Shown in pieces: positions 8,205 to 18,290 of a DNA stretch of 64,000 bases (the first letter of the stretch is position 1; each line of letters opens with the position of its first letter). Origin of the DNA: JADCRZ01 sp041751095 (lineage in GTDB: Bacteria > Bacteroidota > Bacteroidia > Chitinophagales > Chitinophagaceae); NCBI GenBank assembly GCA_041751095.1, contig JBGSYC010000005.1, forward strand, positions 93,681-157,680. Direction: 5' to 3'. The translations under genes were made by a program, and so were the position numbers. The notes beneath the pieces were generated by a model that searched no databases, was not told the DNA's origin, and saw only the letters and a program-made list of their open reading frames with translations.

Positions 8205-9086
8205 ATGGCGCTACATTTTCAGACCCTTAAAACAAGAGCTTTAAGTGCAGCCATCTTTGTAGCTGTAATGTTACTTGGGTTATTATGGAATCACTGGACT
8301 TTCTTTTTCCTTTTTTCGATTATCCATTTTGGCTGCTGGATAGAATACCAGAAACTTACCGGTCTTATAGATGCCCGGTATACCCTCATTACCCCTGTGC
8401 ATAGGTATGGCGTAGTGTTCGCGGGGTGGTGCCTGATGCTGTTATCAACCAATGATGCATATAATATTGGAAATATATCGCTGCATGAACTTGGGTGGTG
8501 GCTAACGCTTACTTTCATGTTTGCTTTGCCCGTAATTGAACTGATGTTATCAAGGGAAGTCATACTGAAAAATATCGGCTATTCGGCTTTTGGAATAATA
8601 TACCTGTCGGCAAGCTGGGCACTTATGATCGATATGAGAAACCTTGGGCTGAGTTCTAACGAACCCGTTTTTTCTTTTGATGGCGGAAGAACATTTCCGT
8701 GCCTGCTTATTTTTTCTGTATGGATCAATGATACAATGGCCTATATTGTAGGTTCACTGGCAGGCAAAAACCCTTTATCAGGTATTTCCCCAAATAAAAC
8801 CTGGGAAGGAACGGTTGGTGGTGCATTATTGGGAATGAGTGTGATGGCTTTCGCCGGGAGCCGCCTGACCGGCGCCTCAACAACAGATGCACTAATTGTT
8901 GCAGCAATAGCAGCAGTGGCGGGAACGGCAGGCGACCTTTTAGAAAGCAAAATGAAACGTATGGCCAGGGTGAAAGACAGTGGTCAGATGATGCCTGGCC
9001 ATGGAGGATTTTTAGACCGGTTTGATTCACTTTTACTGGCAACTCCCCTGGTGTGGTGTTATGTAAAATTTTTTGCTGCCACTTAA
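8205..9086 (+). CDS. cdsA: Phosphatidate cytidylyltransferase
   Basis: Makes CDP-diacylglycerol from CTP and phosphatidate at the inner membrane, the branch point of phospholipid synthesis. The C-terminal family signature is complete (SKMKRMARVKDSG then MPGHGGFLDRFD), preceded by SPNKTWEGTVGG. The protein has about seven or eight hydrophobic helices. The frame is open back to a TTG at 8175 that overlaps the upstream protease gene; I chose the ATG at 8205 (MALHFQTLKTRALSAA), giving 293 aa, because it matches the normal family N-terminus. Confidence 0.93.
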   Translation: MALHFQTLKTRALSAAIFVAVMLLGLLWNHWTFFFLFSIIHFGCWIEYQKLTGLIDARYTLITPVHRYGVVFAGWCLMLLSTNDAYNIGNISLHELGWWLTLTFMFALPVIELMLSREVILKNIGYSAFGIIYLSASWALMIDMRNLGLSSNEPVFSFDGGRTFPCLLIFSVWINDTMAYIVGSLAGKNPLSGISPNKTWEGTVGGALLGMSVMAFAGSRLTGASTTDALIVAAIAAVAGTAGDLLESKMKRMARVKDSGQMMPGHGGFLDRFDSLLLATPLVWCYVKFFAAT

Positions 9087-9100
9087 CCTAAATTGTTTGT

Positions 9101-9568
9101 ATGAACCAGGAAAAACTGAACTTTCTGAAAGAAAAATTCATACCGCTCCTTCAATCGCTTCATCCTGATGCCACAGGTGATTGGGGAATGATGAATGGGC
9201 AACAGATGGTTGAACACTTTGCAGACGCCGTAAAAAACGCCAGTGGCAAATTAAAGCTTCCCGTACTTAATGAAGGGGAGCGTTTGGAGCAATTCAGAAC
9301 CTTTCTATGGAGCGATGCCCCTTTCCGGCAAAATACAAAAAATCCGTTGATGAGTGAGCAGCCACCTCCCCTTAAACAACCGGATATGCAATCTGCTATT
9401 AACAAATTAATATTCGAATTAAATTACTTTTATGCCGTGTTTGAAGCCAACCCTTCGTTAACTACTCTTAATCCCTTTTTTGGAGAATTGGATTTCTATG
9501 CCAATGTGCAATTGCTCTATAAACATGCTGTTCATCATTTAAAACAATTCGGCCTGTCCGCGGAATAA
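9101..9568 (+). CDS. DinB-like/DUF1569-type protein
   Basis: A soluble 155-aa protein, predicted all-helical. The features suggest the DinB/YfiT four-helix-bundle superfamily: NGQQMVEHFADAVKNASG near residue 30-45 and a C-terminal KHAVHHLKQFGL, each giving histidines that could bind a metal. Such proteins are metal-dependent, often thiol-linked, but no precise function is known for this branch. It lies 14 bases after cdsA on the same strand and may be the last gene of that operon. About 250 bases follow before the next gene, with no convincing gene in them. Confidence 0.7.
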   Translation: MNQEKLNFLKEKFIPLLQSLHPDATGDWGMMNGQQMVEHFADAVKNASGKLKLPVLNEGERLEQFRTFLWSDAPFRQNTKNPLMSEQPPPLKQPDMQSAINKLIFELNYFYAVFEANPSLTTLNPFFGELDFYANVQLLYKHAVHHLKQFGLSAE

Positions 9569-9818
9569 ACGACCCGCAGACAAGTGAGCGATGGTTTAAT
9601 AGATAAGGTTATAGCCGAAGGACTGGTAAAGTGAGTGTACAATTTAGCGACACATTCGGGGAAACCATCGAGCTCCGCTTGCTGGCACTGGCATTTAAGA
9701 GAACCGGGTAAAAGGATTGAATTAAAGGTTGATCTTTTATACCTTTATGGTGGGCGTTTTTATCTGATTCATTGTTCTGTATCCTGCAAATTGTTTGTTC
9801 ACATAAATCTTTGTAGCC

Positions 9819-10601
9819 ATGATACATCAGGTGAGTGATGGATATGTTAAGGTGGAAACACACCATGGTGTTACCGCTATCGAATTCTTTCATCCTCAAA
9901 GTAATTCATTGCCTGTAAAGTTAATGGAGAACCTGACCAGGGAAATTCATTCGGCAGGAACTGATGATGAAACGAAAGTCATCATCCTGCGGTCTGCGGG
10001 CGACCGTGCATTTTGTGCAGGCGCTTCAATTAACGACCTTGCTGGCATAAATACGGTCAGGCAAGGCCATGACTTTTTCCTGGGTTTTGCCAACGTGATC
10101 AATTCCATGCGTAAGTGCCCCAAACTTATCGTAGCCCGGATACACGGCAATTGCGTCGGGGGAGGCGTAGGACTTGCAGCCACTGCCGACTATTGTATCG
10201 CCCTGGATAAAGTTGAGGTTAAATTAAGTGAACTGGCGATTGGTATCGGGCCTTTTGTTATCGGTCCTGCAGTAGAACGCAGAATCGGCACCTCTGCATT
10301 CAGCCAGCTTGCTATTGATGCGACCAAGTGGCGCAACGCCGATTGGGCAAAAAGAAAAGGCCTGTTTGCCGAGGTACATCCCGACATTGAAAGCTTGGAC
10401 GAGTCTGTTTCGCACCTTGCCCATTCACTGGCCCATTTCAACCCGGAGGCCATGGCGGAGTTGAAAAAAATTCTATGGAAATCAACGGATCACTGGGACG
10501 AACTGCTGAAAGAAAGAGCGGCAATCAGCGGCAGGTTAGCGCTTAGTTCTTTTACAAAAAATGCGATTATTCACTTTAATGATAAAAAACTAAAAAGTTA
10601 A
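9819..10601 (+). CDS. Enoyl-CoA hydratase/isomerase family protein (methylglutaconyl-CoA hydratase-like)
   Basis: A crotonase-fold enzyme acting on acyl-CoA esters. The oxyanion-hole segments AFCAGASINDL (64-74) and NCVGGGVGLAATADY (111-125) are clear. The position corresponding to the first catalytic Glu of crotonase (GGCELA) is Gly here (GGVGLA), while the second acidic residue is kept as Glu138 (LSELAIGIGP). This pattern is shared with LiuC-type enzymes of leucine breakdown, so methylglutaconyl-CoA hydratase is the best guess. No other leucine-degradation genes are nearby. The length of 260 aa is typical. Confidence 0.85.
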   Translation: MIHQVSDGYVKVETHHGVTAIEFFHPQSNSLPVKLMENLTREIHSAGTDDETKVIILRSAGDRAFCAGASINDLAGINTVRQGHDFFLGFANVINSMRKCPKLIVARIHGNCVGGGVGLAATADYCIALDKVEVKLSELAIGIGPFVIGPAVERRIGTSAFSQLAIDATKWRNADWAKRKGLFAEVHPDIESLDESVSHLAHSLAHFNPEAMAELKKILWKSTDHWDELLKERAAISGRLALSSFTKNAIIHFNDKKLKS

Positions 10602-10731
10602 AAAACGCTAACGAAATCAGATGTGAAACAGATGGCATTGTTGTAACCCATAAATACTTTTAATTAAGATTGCGTTTTTTCTATCCCTCGCTGTTTGCTC
10701 CTTTTAGTTCAATCTTTATCTCCGGCACCTG

Positions 10732-11376
10732 ATGTATCTTACATTTAACGAAGCGGGCCTGAAAAACATCTGTGATGAGCTTGCCAGCCGCGATGCTGAT
10801 CTGAACAACATATTACAGCAGTATGGTTACCCTCCTTTCTGGAGCCGGGAACCAGGCTTTTCAACAATGATTCATATCATACTGGAACAGCAGGTGTCTC
10901 TTGCTTCGGCAGAAGCGGCATTAAATAAATTGCAACAACTTATCGGCACGATAACTCCGGAAAAGATCAGGGCAATGCCTGCTGCTGAAATGAAGGCCTG
11001 TTACTTTAGCCGGCAGAAAATTATTTATGCAAAACACCTCGCGGAAGCAGTGTTATCCGGCCAGCTCAGCCTCGAAGGTTTAGAAACATTGCCCGACAAC
11101 CTCGTAAAGGAGGAACTTAAAAAAGTTAAGGGGATAGGAGAATGGACGGTGAGCGTTTACCTGATGATGGCTTTTCACAGGACAGATTGCTTTCCCCTGG
11201 GGGACGTGGCCCTGGTGAGTAGCCTGAAGCGTGTTAAAGCGCTTTCGATAGATGTTACGAAAGAAGAGTTAACTACCATCGTTGATTGGTGGAAGCCATA
11301 CAGAACCGTGGCAGCATTTTTATTGTGGCATGCGTATCTTTCCAAAAGGAAAATGGCAAAGCGCAAAACAGGATAA
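10732..11376 (+). CDS. DNA-3-methyladenine glycosylase II family (HhH-GPD)
   Basis: A base-excision repair glycosylase for alkylated bases. The helix-hairpin-helix KVKGIGEWTVSVYLM lies at 131-145, and the catalytic Asp158 is in FPLGDVAL, in the spacing expected of the HhH-GPD fold. At 214 aa it lacks the N-terminal AlkA domain and resembles the shorter AlkA/MAG-type enzymes. It is a single gene, convergent with the carbonic anhydrase gene. Confidence 0.88.
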   Translation: MYLTFNEAGLKNICDELASRDADLNNILQQYGYPPFWSREPGFSTMIHIILEQQVSLASAEAALNKLQQLIGTITPEKIRAMPAAEMKACYFSRQKIIYAKHLAEAVLSGQLSLEGLETLPDNLVKEELKKVKGIGEWTVSVYLMMAFHRTDCFPLGDVALVSSLKRVKALSIDVTKEELTTIVDWWKPYRTVAAFLLWHAYLSKRKMAKRKTG

Positions 11377-11476
11377 GTTGTTTTTTGAGCCAGAAAGGTC
11401 AATAGTAATCAACGTACAACTGCTGTTGACATGCTATACGGTGTTTCTTATAGTTTCATATCTCTGGAGCTCAGCG

Positions 11477-12109
11477 CTATATATTATCATACTCATACAA
11501 TTCATCGATATGATCACCTGGCTCCATTTCAAAAACCGATCGTAGCAGGCCGTCTTTTAAACTATACACCCAGCCATGTAAATGCGGCCGCTGGTCATAT
11601 TTCCAGGCAGCCTGGATAATAGAAGTTTTTGCAAGATTGAATACCTGTTCTTTTACACTCAGCTCAGTCAGGCGATCCGCTCTCCCGTCTTCATTTTCAT
11701 AAGCATCTATTTCGGCTCTGTGAAAGCGATATACATCCTTGATATGCTTTAGCCAATGGTTGATGATACCGTAATGATGCTGGTTCATGGCTGCCCTAAC
11801 GCCTCCGCAACCATAATGGCCGCATACAATCACATGTTTTACTTTCAAAACTTCAACTGCATATTGAAGCACGCTTAGCATGTTGATATCTGTATTTACA
11901 ACCAGGTTGGCTATGTTTCTATGGACAAAGATTTCCCCCGGCTGTGTACCCGTAATCTGGTTGGCCGGCACCCTGCTATCGCTGCAACCGATCCATAAAA
12001 ACTCCGGCGTTTGCAAGCTTGCAAGCCTGTCAAAGTACTCAGGGTCTTCTTCAATCATCTCTTTGGCCCAGGCCTTATTTTCAAGAAGTAATCTTTCAAA
12101 AGGTTTCAT
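11477..12109 (-). CDS. can: Beta-class carbonic anhydrase
   Basis: Interconverts CO2 and bicarbonate in the cytoplasm. The zinc ligands and switch residues fall at Cys42, Asp44, Arg46 (GCSDSR), His98 and Cys101 (CGHYGC), the same numbers as in E. coli Can. The length of 210 aa is typical. It is the last gene of a - strand run with two SulP carriers and the DabA/DabB pair, with 56 bases between it and the SulP gene upstream. In that setting it would equilibrate the inorganic carbon brought in or formed by the other members. Confidence 0.95.
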   Translation of the reverse strand: MKPFERLLLENKAWAKEMIEEDPEYFDRLASLQTPEFLWIGCSDSRVPANQITGTQPGEIFVHRNIANLVVNTDINMLSVLQYAVEVLKVKHVIVCGHYGCGGVRAAMNQHHYGIINHWLKHIKDVYRFHRAEIDAYENEDGRADRLTELSVKEQVFNLAKTSIIQAAWKYDQRPHLHGWVYSLKDGLLRSVFEMEPGDHIDELYEYDNI

Positions 12110-12165
12110 GATGCGTGAAAAATTAAGTTATACAATACCGCAGCAACCTCATTTATACCGCTGTT

Positions 12166-13755
12166 TTACCTCAGTACGGGAATAACGGTCGACTCATTTT
12201 TTGCGTTCATTGGTGTGGTAAGCTGGTTCATAGGTTTATTGAGGCTCCTTTTAATTTCAACGGTTATATTCTTCAAATGTGCATGCTTTAAAAAATCATT
12301 GATGATCTCAATCACATCCCTGTCTATAAAATTTGCTTTTGTAGCATCTATCAGCACGTAAGAATCTCTCGGAACCTCTTCAAGTTTAGATTTCAAAATG
12401 GGTTTATTTAAAAAAGAAACGTCCTTTCTCAGCCTCACCAGGTATTTATTTCCATCATTTACCACAAAAACGGCTGTCTTGAAATTGCTTCGCAACACCG
12501 AAAACATACCCGCCGTAATACCGATTACAACACCCGTAAGCATATCAGTTAGTAAGATCGCAATGACGGTTATAACAAAGGGGACAAACTGATCCAAACC
12601 CTTTTTATAATATTCAATAAAAAGAGAAGGTTTTGCCAGTTTAAAGCCGATATAGATCAATACCGCCGCAAGAGCACAAAGGGGGATTAGATTTAGCAGC
12701 CGCGGAATTAACATAACACTTAACAGCAACCACACGCCGTGCACAATTACTGAAAGCCTGGATCGGGCTCCTGCATTTATGTTTGCTGAAGTTCTCACGA
12801 TAACAGAAGTAAGTGGCAAACCACCAAGCAATCCCGATATTATATTTCCGATGCCCTGCGCTTTTAATTCCCGGTTGGTGGGAGTTACACTTCTGCAAGG
12901 ATCAAGTTCATCAGCGGCTTCAATGTTAACCAGTGTTTCGAGACTTGCAATTAAAGCGATGGAAATGGCGCCAATCCACACCGCACGTCTATTTAAATAA
13001 CTAAAATCCGGTGATTTTAAAAACGAAACAAACCCGTCTATCGTTTCGGCAACAGGGATTGCGACAAGGTGATTGCCGGATAAGGCCCACGGATGTTGCG
13101 CTTCCTTCAGCAACATATTTACCAATACTGCTGCCACCACTACTACCAAAGGGGCCGGAATTAACCTGAAAAATTTCCATCTTCTGCTCAAAAATTTATC
13201 CCATAAAAGCTGGATCAATAAAGCTGATATGCCTATAATTACGGCAAACGGAACGCTGTTTTTAAACGATCTTATGATACTGGTAAAGGTGTTCTCTTTG
13301 TTGTTTTGCACAAACGACTCGTCGCCTTCGTAGCTGGAATGGTAACCAAGAAAGTGGGGTACTTGCTTTAGAATAAGGATTAACCCAATTGAAGCCAATA
13401 CCCCGGCAATAACGCTGTACGGAATATAATCTCCAATAATCCCCCCTTTGAGATATCCGAATATCACCTGGAAAAGCCCGGCAAGTACCACCGCCAGGAG
13501 AAAAGCTTCGAAAGACGGGAGCTTCGCGATTACTGAAGCGACAATTACTGTTAAGCCTGCCGCAGGACCGCTTACACTTAATTGTGAACCACTCAGGGCC
13601 CCGATGACGATTGCTCCGACAATGCCCCCAATAATACCGGCGAACATTGGCGCATTAGAACCTATTGCAATACCGAGGCAAAGAGGCAGGGCCACGATAA
13701 ACAGTACAACCGAAGATGAAATATCAACTCCTGCGCTTTGAAACATCTTTTTCAT
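12166..13755 (-). CDS. SulP family anion transporter (putative bicarbonate carrier), copy 2
   Basis: A multi-pass inner-membrane carrier of the SLC26/SulP family. The N-terminus has the family segment VALPLCLGIAIGSNAP and LSVSGPAAGLTV; the C-terminal cytoplasmic domain (about 425-510) is STAS-like (DVSFLNKPILKSKL, then VLIDATKANFID). It closely resembles the other SulP protein encoded at 18.3-19.9 kb, so the two are probably duplicates. Sitting between dabB and a carbonic anhydrase gene argues for bicarbonate rather than sulfate, but that is inference. It is 529 aa, of usual length for bacterial SulP. Confidence 0.9.
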   Translation of the reverse strand: MKKMFQSAGVDISSSVVLFIVALPLCLGIAIGSNAPMFAGIIGGIVGAIVIGALSGSQLSVSGPAAGLTVIVASVIAKLPSFEAFLLAVVLAGLFQVIFGYLKGGIIGDYIPYSVIAGVLASIGLILILKQVPHFLGYHSSYEGDESFVQNNKENTFTSIIRSFKNSVPFAVIIGISALLIQLLWDKFLSRRWKFFRLIPAPLVVVVAAVLVNMLLKEAQHPWALSGNHLVAIPVAETIDGFVSFLKSPDFSYLNRRAVWIGAISIALIASLETLVNIEAADELDPCRSVTPTNRELKAQGIGNIISGLLGGLPLTSVIVRTSANINAGARSRLSVIVHGVWLLLSVMLIPRLLNLIPLCALAAVLIYIGFKLAKPSLFIEYYKKGLDQFVPFVITVIAILLTDMLTGVVIGITAGMFSVLRSNFKTAVFVVNDGNKYLVRLRKDVSFLNKPILKSKLEEVPRDSYVLIDATKANFIDRDVIEIINDFLKHAHLKNITVEIKRSLNKPMNQLTTPMNAKNESTVIPVLR

Positions 13756-13819
13756 TGTGATGGATTATTTAACAAATAACAACATTGATCTACGCATTTT
13801 CAATAACTGTTTCGCCTGT

Positions 13820-15688
13820 TTACGATGACCTGTATGCTACCGGATGGTAATTCTTTTTATGCTGGCCCAGGAAAATCCGGGCGTATATGCGTAAAACGGA
13901 CAGTTCCATAAATATAAAGCTAAGAGCTGTGAGCACGATTAATAGCAACTGGTCTTCCCGGATATGTGTAAACAGTAAATCGATACCCAAAAACGTAGGT
14001 GTGAATGGAAAACCGAGCAAACCCAGGCAACACACCAGGAACAGGAAAGCCGTTACTGGTTTTTCATAGCTGTAACCATGAAACTGGTTCAGCGTAATAT
14101 CATTATCAATCTGCTTTATGGCATTGAGGCATAAATACCCCCCGAAGGCTCCCACACCGATTCCGCTTGAATACATGACGACCTGGTGCATTGGTACGTC
14201 TTCATTTGTTGCGATTGACATCGTTACAAAACACTGACCGGCTATTACAAACAGCCAGGCTCTTCTGGCATCGTTTCTTTCAGCGAATGCTGATAAAATC
14301 AACAATAAGCCAAGCGCGGAGAAAATATGTGTCTGGAAAAGATCAAGGTGAACCGGAATGCTTTCTTTCACGATGAAGCTGAACAGGCCTGCAAGGAAGA
14401 GCAAAGTGAGGAAAACAAAAGATACCCGTTTCAGAAAAACATTTGTATTTCTTCCTACCCACTTAAAAGGGTTCCATAAATAGCCGGACATAAACCCATC
14501 AATGTTCCACTCTTTAATGCTTAACACATATAAAGCATTCTTAAACTTCTGTAAAGGGCCGTTGCCTTGTATTTTTTTTTCGGGAGAAAAATTGAAAAAC
14601 ATATCATGAATCTGGTAACTTAATACAGAAGGAGACACCAGCAACTGGTAAGTTCGCAAGAACGCGTTGCCGGCAAAGTGAATCAGGGCCAAAGTATGAA
14701 AGCCCAGGGCCACTTCGACAAATATCAATCCTATTTGTGTAATCGATGAATACGCAATTTGCGTTTTTACCGTTGATTGAACCCGGGCGATTGAGGTGGC
14801 GATAACACTTGTAGCCAGGCCGAATATGATAATTAACACCTTAATTATCGTAAGATTTTCCCAGAACGGATAGGTTCGAAGCATCAGGAAGGCGCCGAGA
14901 TGCACGGACAATGATCCGTAAAAAACTGCACTTGACGTGGTCGGCCCTTCCATTGCTCTGGGCAACCATGACGAAAAAGGAAGCAAGGCAGATTTGGCCG
15001 CGGCTGCAATAAAAATCATAAGCGCCGTAAAAATAAAAAATGAAGCATGAAGGGTGTACTGCCCTTCAATAAAAGCTTCATTGCTTAACTTCAAAAAAGT
15101 GATGTTCTCGTGAAACAGGTGATGGCACATCCACATGGCGAGCATCAGGCACACATCGCCCAAACGAAAGACGGAGATTACTTTTAGGGCGTTTTTTACC
15201 GGCAGGTACCTGTCTCTGTAAAAGGCAATAAGCAGGAAAGAGCACACACCAAGTATTTCCCACCCGATAAAAAGTGTTTCAAAATTTCCTGAAAAAACCA
15301 CCAGGTTATACCCCGTGAAAAATAGCGCCAGGGTGCCGAAGAAACGTTTAAACCCCTCGTCCCGGTGTAAATAATACCGGCTGAAGATGCTGACAAGCAG
15401 TGTAATTATACATCCTGTCAACGCATAAACAGCCGTGATCTTATCAAAATAAAAATCAATAAAAAATTCAAATGCCGCTGTTTTATATAAAGTAAGATGT
15501 TTTATATCTAAAACGATAGCACCATTCAGCAACCAGAGCAACATAAAAATGACCAACCCGGCAAGGTAAATACCAGCTACTGCAATGGCGGTACCCGAAA
15601 TCGCTTTTTCATTCTTTTGAGGAATGAGCATGCAGACGAGAAAACCCAGCAGGGGAAATAAGATAAACAACTGAAGTACCTGCGACAT
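13820..15688 (-). CDS. dabB: DabB, NuoL-like membrane subunit of the inorganic carbon system
   Basis: A 622-aa polytopic membrane protein of the proton-conducting NADH dehydrogenase/Mrp antiporter family (PF00361). The broken-helix region around residues 246-265 reads AMEGPTTSSAVFYGSLSV then HLGAFLMLR, the form found in DabB-type proteins rather than in complex I NuoL. It lacks the long lateral helix and other complex I partners. It begins 7 bases after the dabA stop. In the DAB system this subunit is thought to couple cation flow to one-way CO2 hydration by DabA. No other Nuo genes are in the window. Confidence 0.9.
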   Translation of the reverse strand: MSQVLQLFILFPLLGFLVCMLIPQKNEKAISGTAIAVAGIYLAGLVIFMLLWLLNGAIVLDIKHLTLYKTAAFEFFIDFYFDKITAVYALTGCIITLLVSIFSRYYLHRDEGFKRFFGTLALFFTGYNLVVFSGNFETLFIGWEILGVCSFLLIAFYRDRYLPVKNALKVISVFRLGDVCLMLAMWMCHHLFHENITFLKLSNEAFIEGQYTLHASFFIFTALMIFIAAAAKSALLPFSSWLPRAMEGPTTSSAVFYGSLSVHLGAFLMLRTYPFWENLTIIKVLIIIFGLATSVIATSIARVQSTVKTQIAYSSITQIGLIFVEVALGFHTLALIHFAGNAFLRTYQLLVSPSVLSYQIHDMFFNFSPEKKIQGNGPLQKFKNALYVLSIKEWNIDGFMSGYLWNPFKWVGRNTNVFLKRVSFVFLTLLFLAGLFSFIVKESIPVHLDLFQTHIFSALGLLLILSAFAERNDARRAWLFVIAGQCFVTMSIATNEDVPMHQVVMYSSGIGVGAFGGYLCLNAIKQIDNDITLNQFHGYSYEKPVTAFLFLVCCLGLLGFPFTPTFLGIDLLFTHIREDQLLLIVLTALSFIFMELSVLRIYARIFLGQHKKNYHPVAYRSS

Positions 15689-15695
15689 GGGTATA

Positions 15696-18278
15696 CTAAT
15701 TTAGTGTGTACACAGGTAAGTTTTCCTGTGTAGCATCTGCAATGTAATTCGTCTCCATCTCTTTGGCTGACTCTACCAAAGCAATCACGTCATTTACATT
15801 ATTCACTTTCTGCTTCGTAGGAACATAAGTGGCAAATGCCCCATTCTTAAAATAGTAGAATTGCTTTGTTTCCGGATGAAACACCATCAGATGCACCCAT
15901 TCATTTATATACCATTCATACATTTCAGGAGCAGATTGAATGGTTTTCAAAACCACCTCCGGAAAATGTTCAACAATTGTCAACAGTCGAACCGGGTCAT
16001 GTACTTCTATCATTTGTAACGGAAGACCTGGCCTTAAGTCACCGTCGCTGCTGTTTGCCACACCGATCAATCCCATTACATTGTGTGGCAGCTTTGTACC
16101 TGCACCTAATTTGTAATTATCTACCCTTGAAAAATAATACTCGAGGTTAATGCCGCCGCATACAGGCCCGATAGGCCTCATAATTCCTGTGAGCAGGCGC
16201 CCATCAGGGTCCGACTGGTAATTATAGGAATTTAAAAACGCTCTCCTGTCAAGGAACAAACCTTTGGTTAATTTACGGCTGCCAACAATACAAAGCGTAT
16301 TGGTACCATGCCCTAATTCAGGCCTTGGCTCAAACATCGAGACAGATCTTTTTAATATCTCTTTGCGTATCGTTTTTAGATTACTTTTTGTATTAATCGA
16401 CGAAAATCTTCTCGATCTTTCTTTGGCGTTCAGATCTAAAGCTTTTTCGAATGACACGCGATTGTCTTTATGCAGAAGAGAATTTGCTGCTGAAAGGATC
16501 TGTTCATCATAAAACTCTATCTGATCGGAAGCAGTATCGTGAAGGCCCCCGATAAACTGGGTACTGGCGGGTATCACAATATCTCTCTCGTTGAGTAAAA
16601 GCCTGACGCTGGCGTGATTCGCCATAAAGGAAAACACCCTTGCATTTACAGATCCGGGGCGGCCACTGCATGCACCGCAGTCGTGTGCGCCATGGTGCGG
16701 GTTATTGGCACTGCTGCTGCCATGGCCAATTACATAAACGATCGGAGCAAACCCCGTTGTTAAACCGATACCTCTTAATAATCCTTCTACTCTTACAGCC
16801 ATCTCTTCTGTGGTAAACCCTATCTGCAGCTCATTTTCCCTTTCTCCGGGGTTTTTATTTTCGATGGTAAGCTGTGCCTCTTTATTCATATGGGCAAACG
16901 CATTAGAAATTGCAGGGCTCATTTCCGGCCGGAAAATGTTCTGTATCAACCTGACAAATGCCCAGAAACCAAGCGTAAGGGAGCTTAGGAAACCTGTGAT
17001 AAAGGTGTGTGTCTTATTGGTATACAACAGCTCATGCTTACGTTTCACTTTAACATCAAATTCCTTAATGAGGTATTTTGGCGTAACAGGGGCGGGACAT
17101 AGTTTATCATAAAACTGCCCGTTTTCCGGCTGCAAATAAAATTCCACACCAAAAAAACCGGGCGTGCCGAAGGTTTCACAATTGGTTTCCACAGATTCAA
17201 TATGCCTGCGTATGGAACATTCCCTTTCGTCTATACAAAACATCGCCTGGAATAAAGGCACCCCCGAAACACTGGCGGATGGCAAACCAGGCCTGCCGTC
17301 TGAAATCGGTTTCGATAAAAAATTTGCCGGGGTACTTTGTACCTGATATAGTCCTGAAAGCACTTCATCATAATAGCTCCACTCAAATGCATTTTGCCAA
17401 AGCATTAAAACCTCATTCAACTCCGTGCCGGGAACATCGGCTAATAGATTTACCGGCTCTGCAGGTATGCTGCTGCTTAACGGTTTCCAGTTTTCTCCGA
17501 GCTGGTAAGTAAGAGAATCGATCTCCAGCAACAATTCAAAAATGATTACATCCTGAAGAGATATTTTCCTGCTGTCCAGTAGCGTGTGTGGCGCCGCTTC
17601 AACGGCCGATACGATACCCGACCACCCGCAGTGGCTGAATTGCTGATCAAACAGGTATTCTTCAAACCGGGATTCATCACCTACAACTGTTGAGAGAAGA
17701 TTCTTTATATCAGCATTTCCATTCAATAAAAGTCGCCTCGCCCTTTGCGTTTTAAACAAGCTTGTTAAGCCATTTTTTTCAAGCTCTCTAAGGGAAGAAA
17801 GAAAACCATCCTGAACCGCCGGGTACTTCCAGATAGAAATACCCTGGTCGAGGTAACTGCATAATACCCTGAAAAGAAGCGGCTGTACAAGATTATCGAG
17901 GTCTACTTTATAGATATCCTTCCAATAAGCTCTTAGCGCCCCGACTCGTGGAGAGTTTGAGACTTCGTATTCTTTATGCAACAGGTTATGCTTCCACTGC
18001 GCAGTCCCGGCAGGGCTTTTATGATCTGCAATAATTCTTTCAAGAACTTCATTTTTGATGCGCCCTATACTGTAAAGTTTCCTGAATTCGGTTAACTGAA
18101 GTGTAACCTGGTACCCGAATATTTTAGATGCTTTAAATATGGCATCATAAAATTTCATGTGCTGAAAGGCATGTAAAGCATTATGGTGAATAAAATCTTT
18201 CAGTGGTGTCTGGGAAGGCAGGTAATGTTTTAGTTCATGCAGAACATGTTCTTCATCAAAAAGGTGTACACTCGTCAT
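15696..18278 (-). CDS. dabA: DabA (DUF2309), CO2-hydrating subunit of the inorganic carbon system
   Basis: A large (860 aa) soluble, membrane-associated protein of the DUF2309/UPF0753 family. The carbonic-anhydrase-like metal site is intact: Cys348 and Asp350 in FCIDERE, His519 in VIGHGSSS, and Cys534 in HDCGAC. The spacing equals that of the studied Halothiobacillus DabA (351, 353, 524, 539, as I recall). The N-terminal SQTPLKDFIHHN and the C-terminal LPLQMIEVHDPVRLL are family-typical. The gene follows the first sulP by 12 bases and precedes dabB by 7. Known function: vectorial hydration of CO2 to bicarbonate with DabB; its role in a heterotroph is inferred. Confidence 0.93.
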   Translation of the reverse strand: MTSVHLFDEEHVLHELKHYLPSQTPLKDFIHHNALHAFQHMKFYDAIFKASKIFGYQVTLQLTEFRKLYSIGRIKNEVLERIIADHKSPAGTAQWKHNLLHKEYEVSNSPRVGALRAYWKDIYKVDLDNLVQPLLFRVLCSYLDQGISIWKYPAVQDGFLSSLRELEKNGLTSLFKTQRARRLLLNGNADIKNLLSTVVGDESRFEEYLFDQQFSHCGWSGIVSAVEAAPHTLLDSRKISLQDVIIFELLLEIDSLTYQLGENWKPLSSSIPAEPVNLLADVPGTELNEVLMLWQNAFEWSYYDEVLSGLYQVQSTPANFLSKPISDGRPGLPSASVSGVPLFQAMFCIDERECSIRRHIESVETNCETFGTPGFFGVEFYLQPENGQFYDKLCPAPVTPKYLIKEFDVKVKRKHELLYTNKTHTFITGFLSSLTLGFWAFVRLIQNIFRPEMSPAISNAFAHMNKEAQLTIENKNPGERENELQIGFTTEEMAVRVEGLLRGIGLTTGFAPIVYVIGHGSSSANNPHHGAHDCGACSGRPGSVNARVFSFMANHASVRLLLNERDIVIPASTQFIGGLHDTASDQIEFYDEQILSAANSLLHKDNRVSFEKALDLNAKERSRRFSSINTKSNLKTIRKEILKRSVSMFEPRPELGHGTNTLCIVGSRKLTKGLFLDRRAFLNSYNYQSDPDGRLLTGIMRPIGPVCGGINLEYYFSRVDNYKLGAGTKLPHNVMGLIGVANSSDGDLRPGLPLQMIEVHDPVRLLTIVEHFPEVVLKTIQSAPEMYEWYINEWVHLMVFHPETKQFYYFKNGAFATYVPTKQKVNNVNDVIALVESAKEMETNYIADATQENLPVYTLN

Positions 18279-18290
18279 TGATCGATCGGT

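Noticed and set aside
9569..9711. In-frame extension after the DinB-like gene and a 26-codon GTG ORF at 9631
   Set aside because: The extension follows a normal stop and is only 21 codons; the GTG ORF has no supporting motif or promoter. Both are probably chance.
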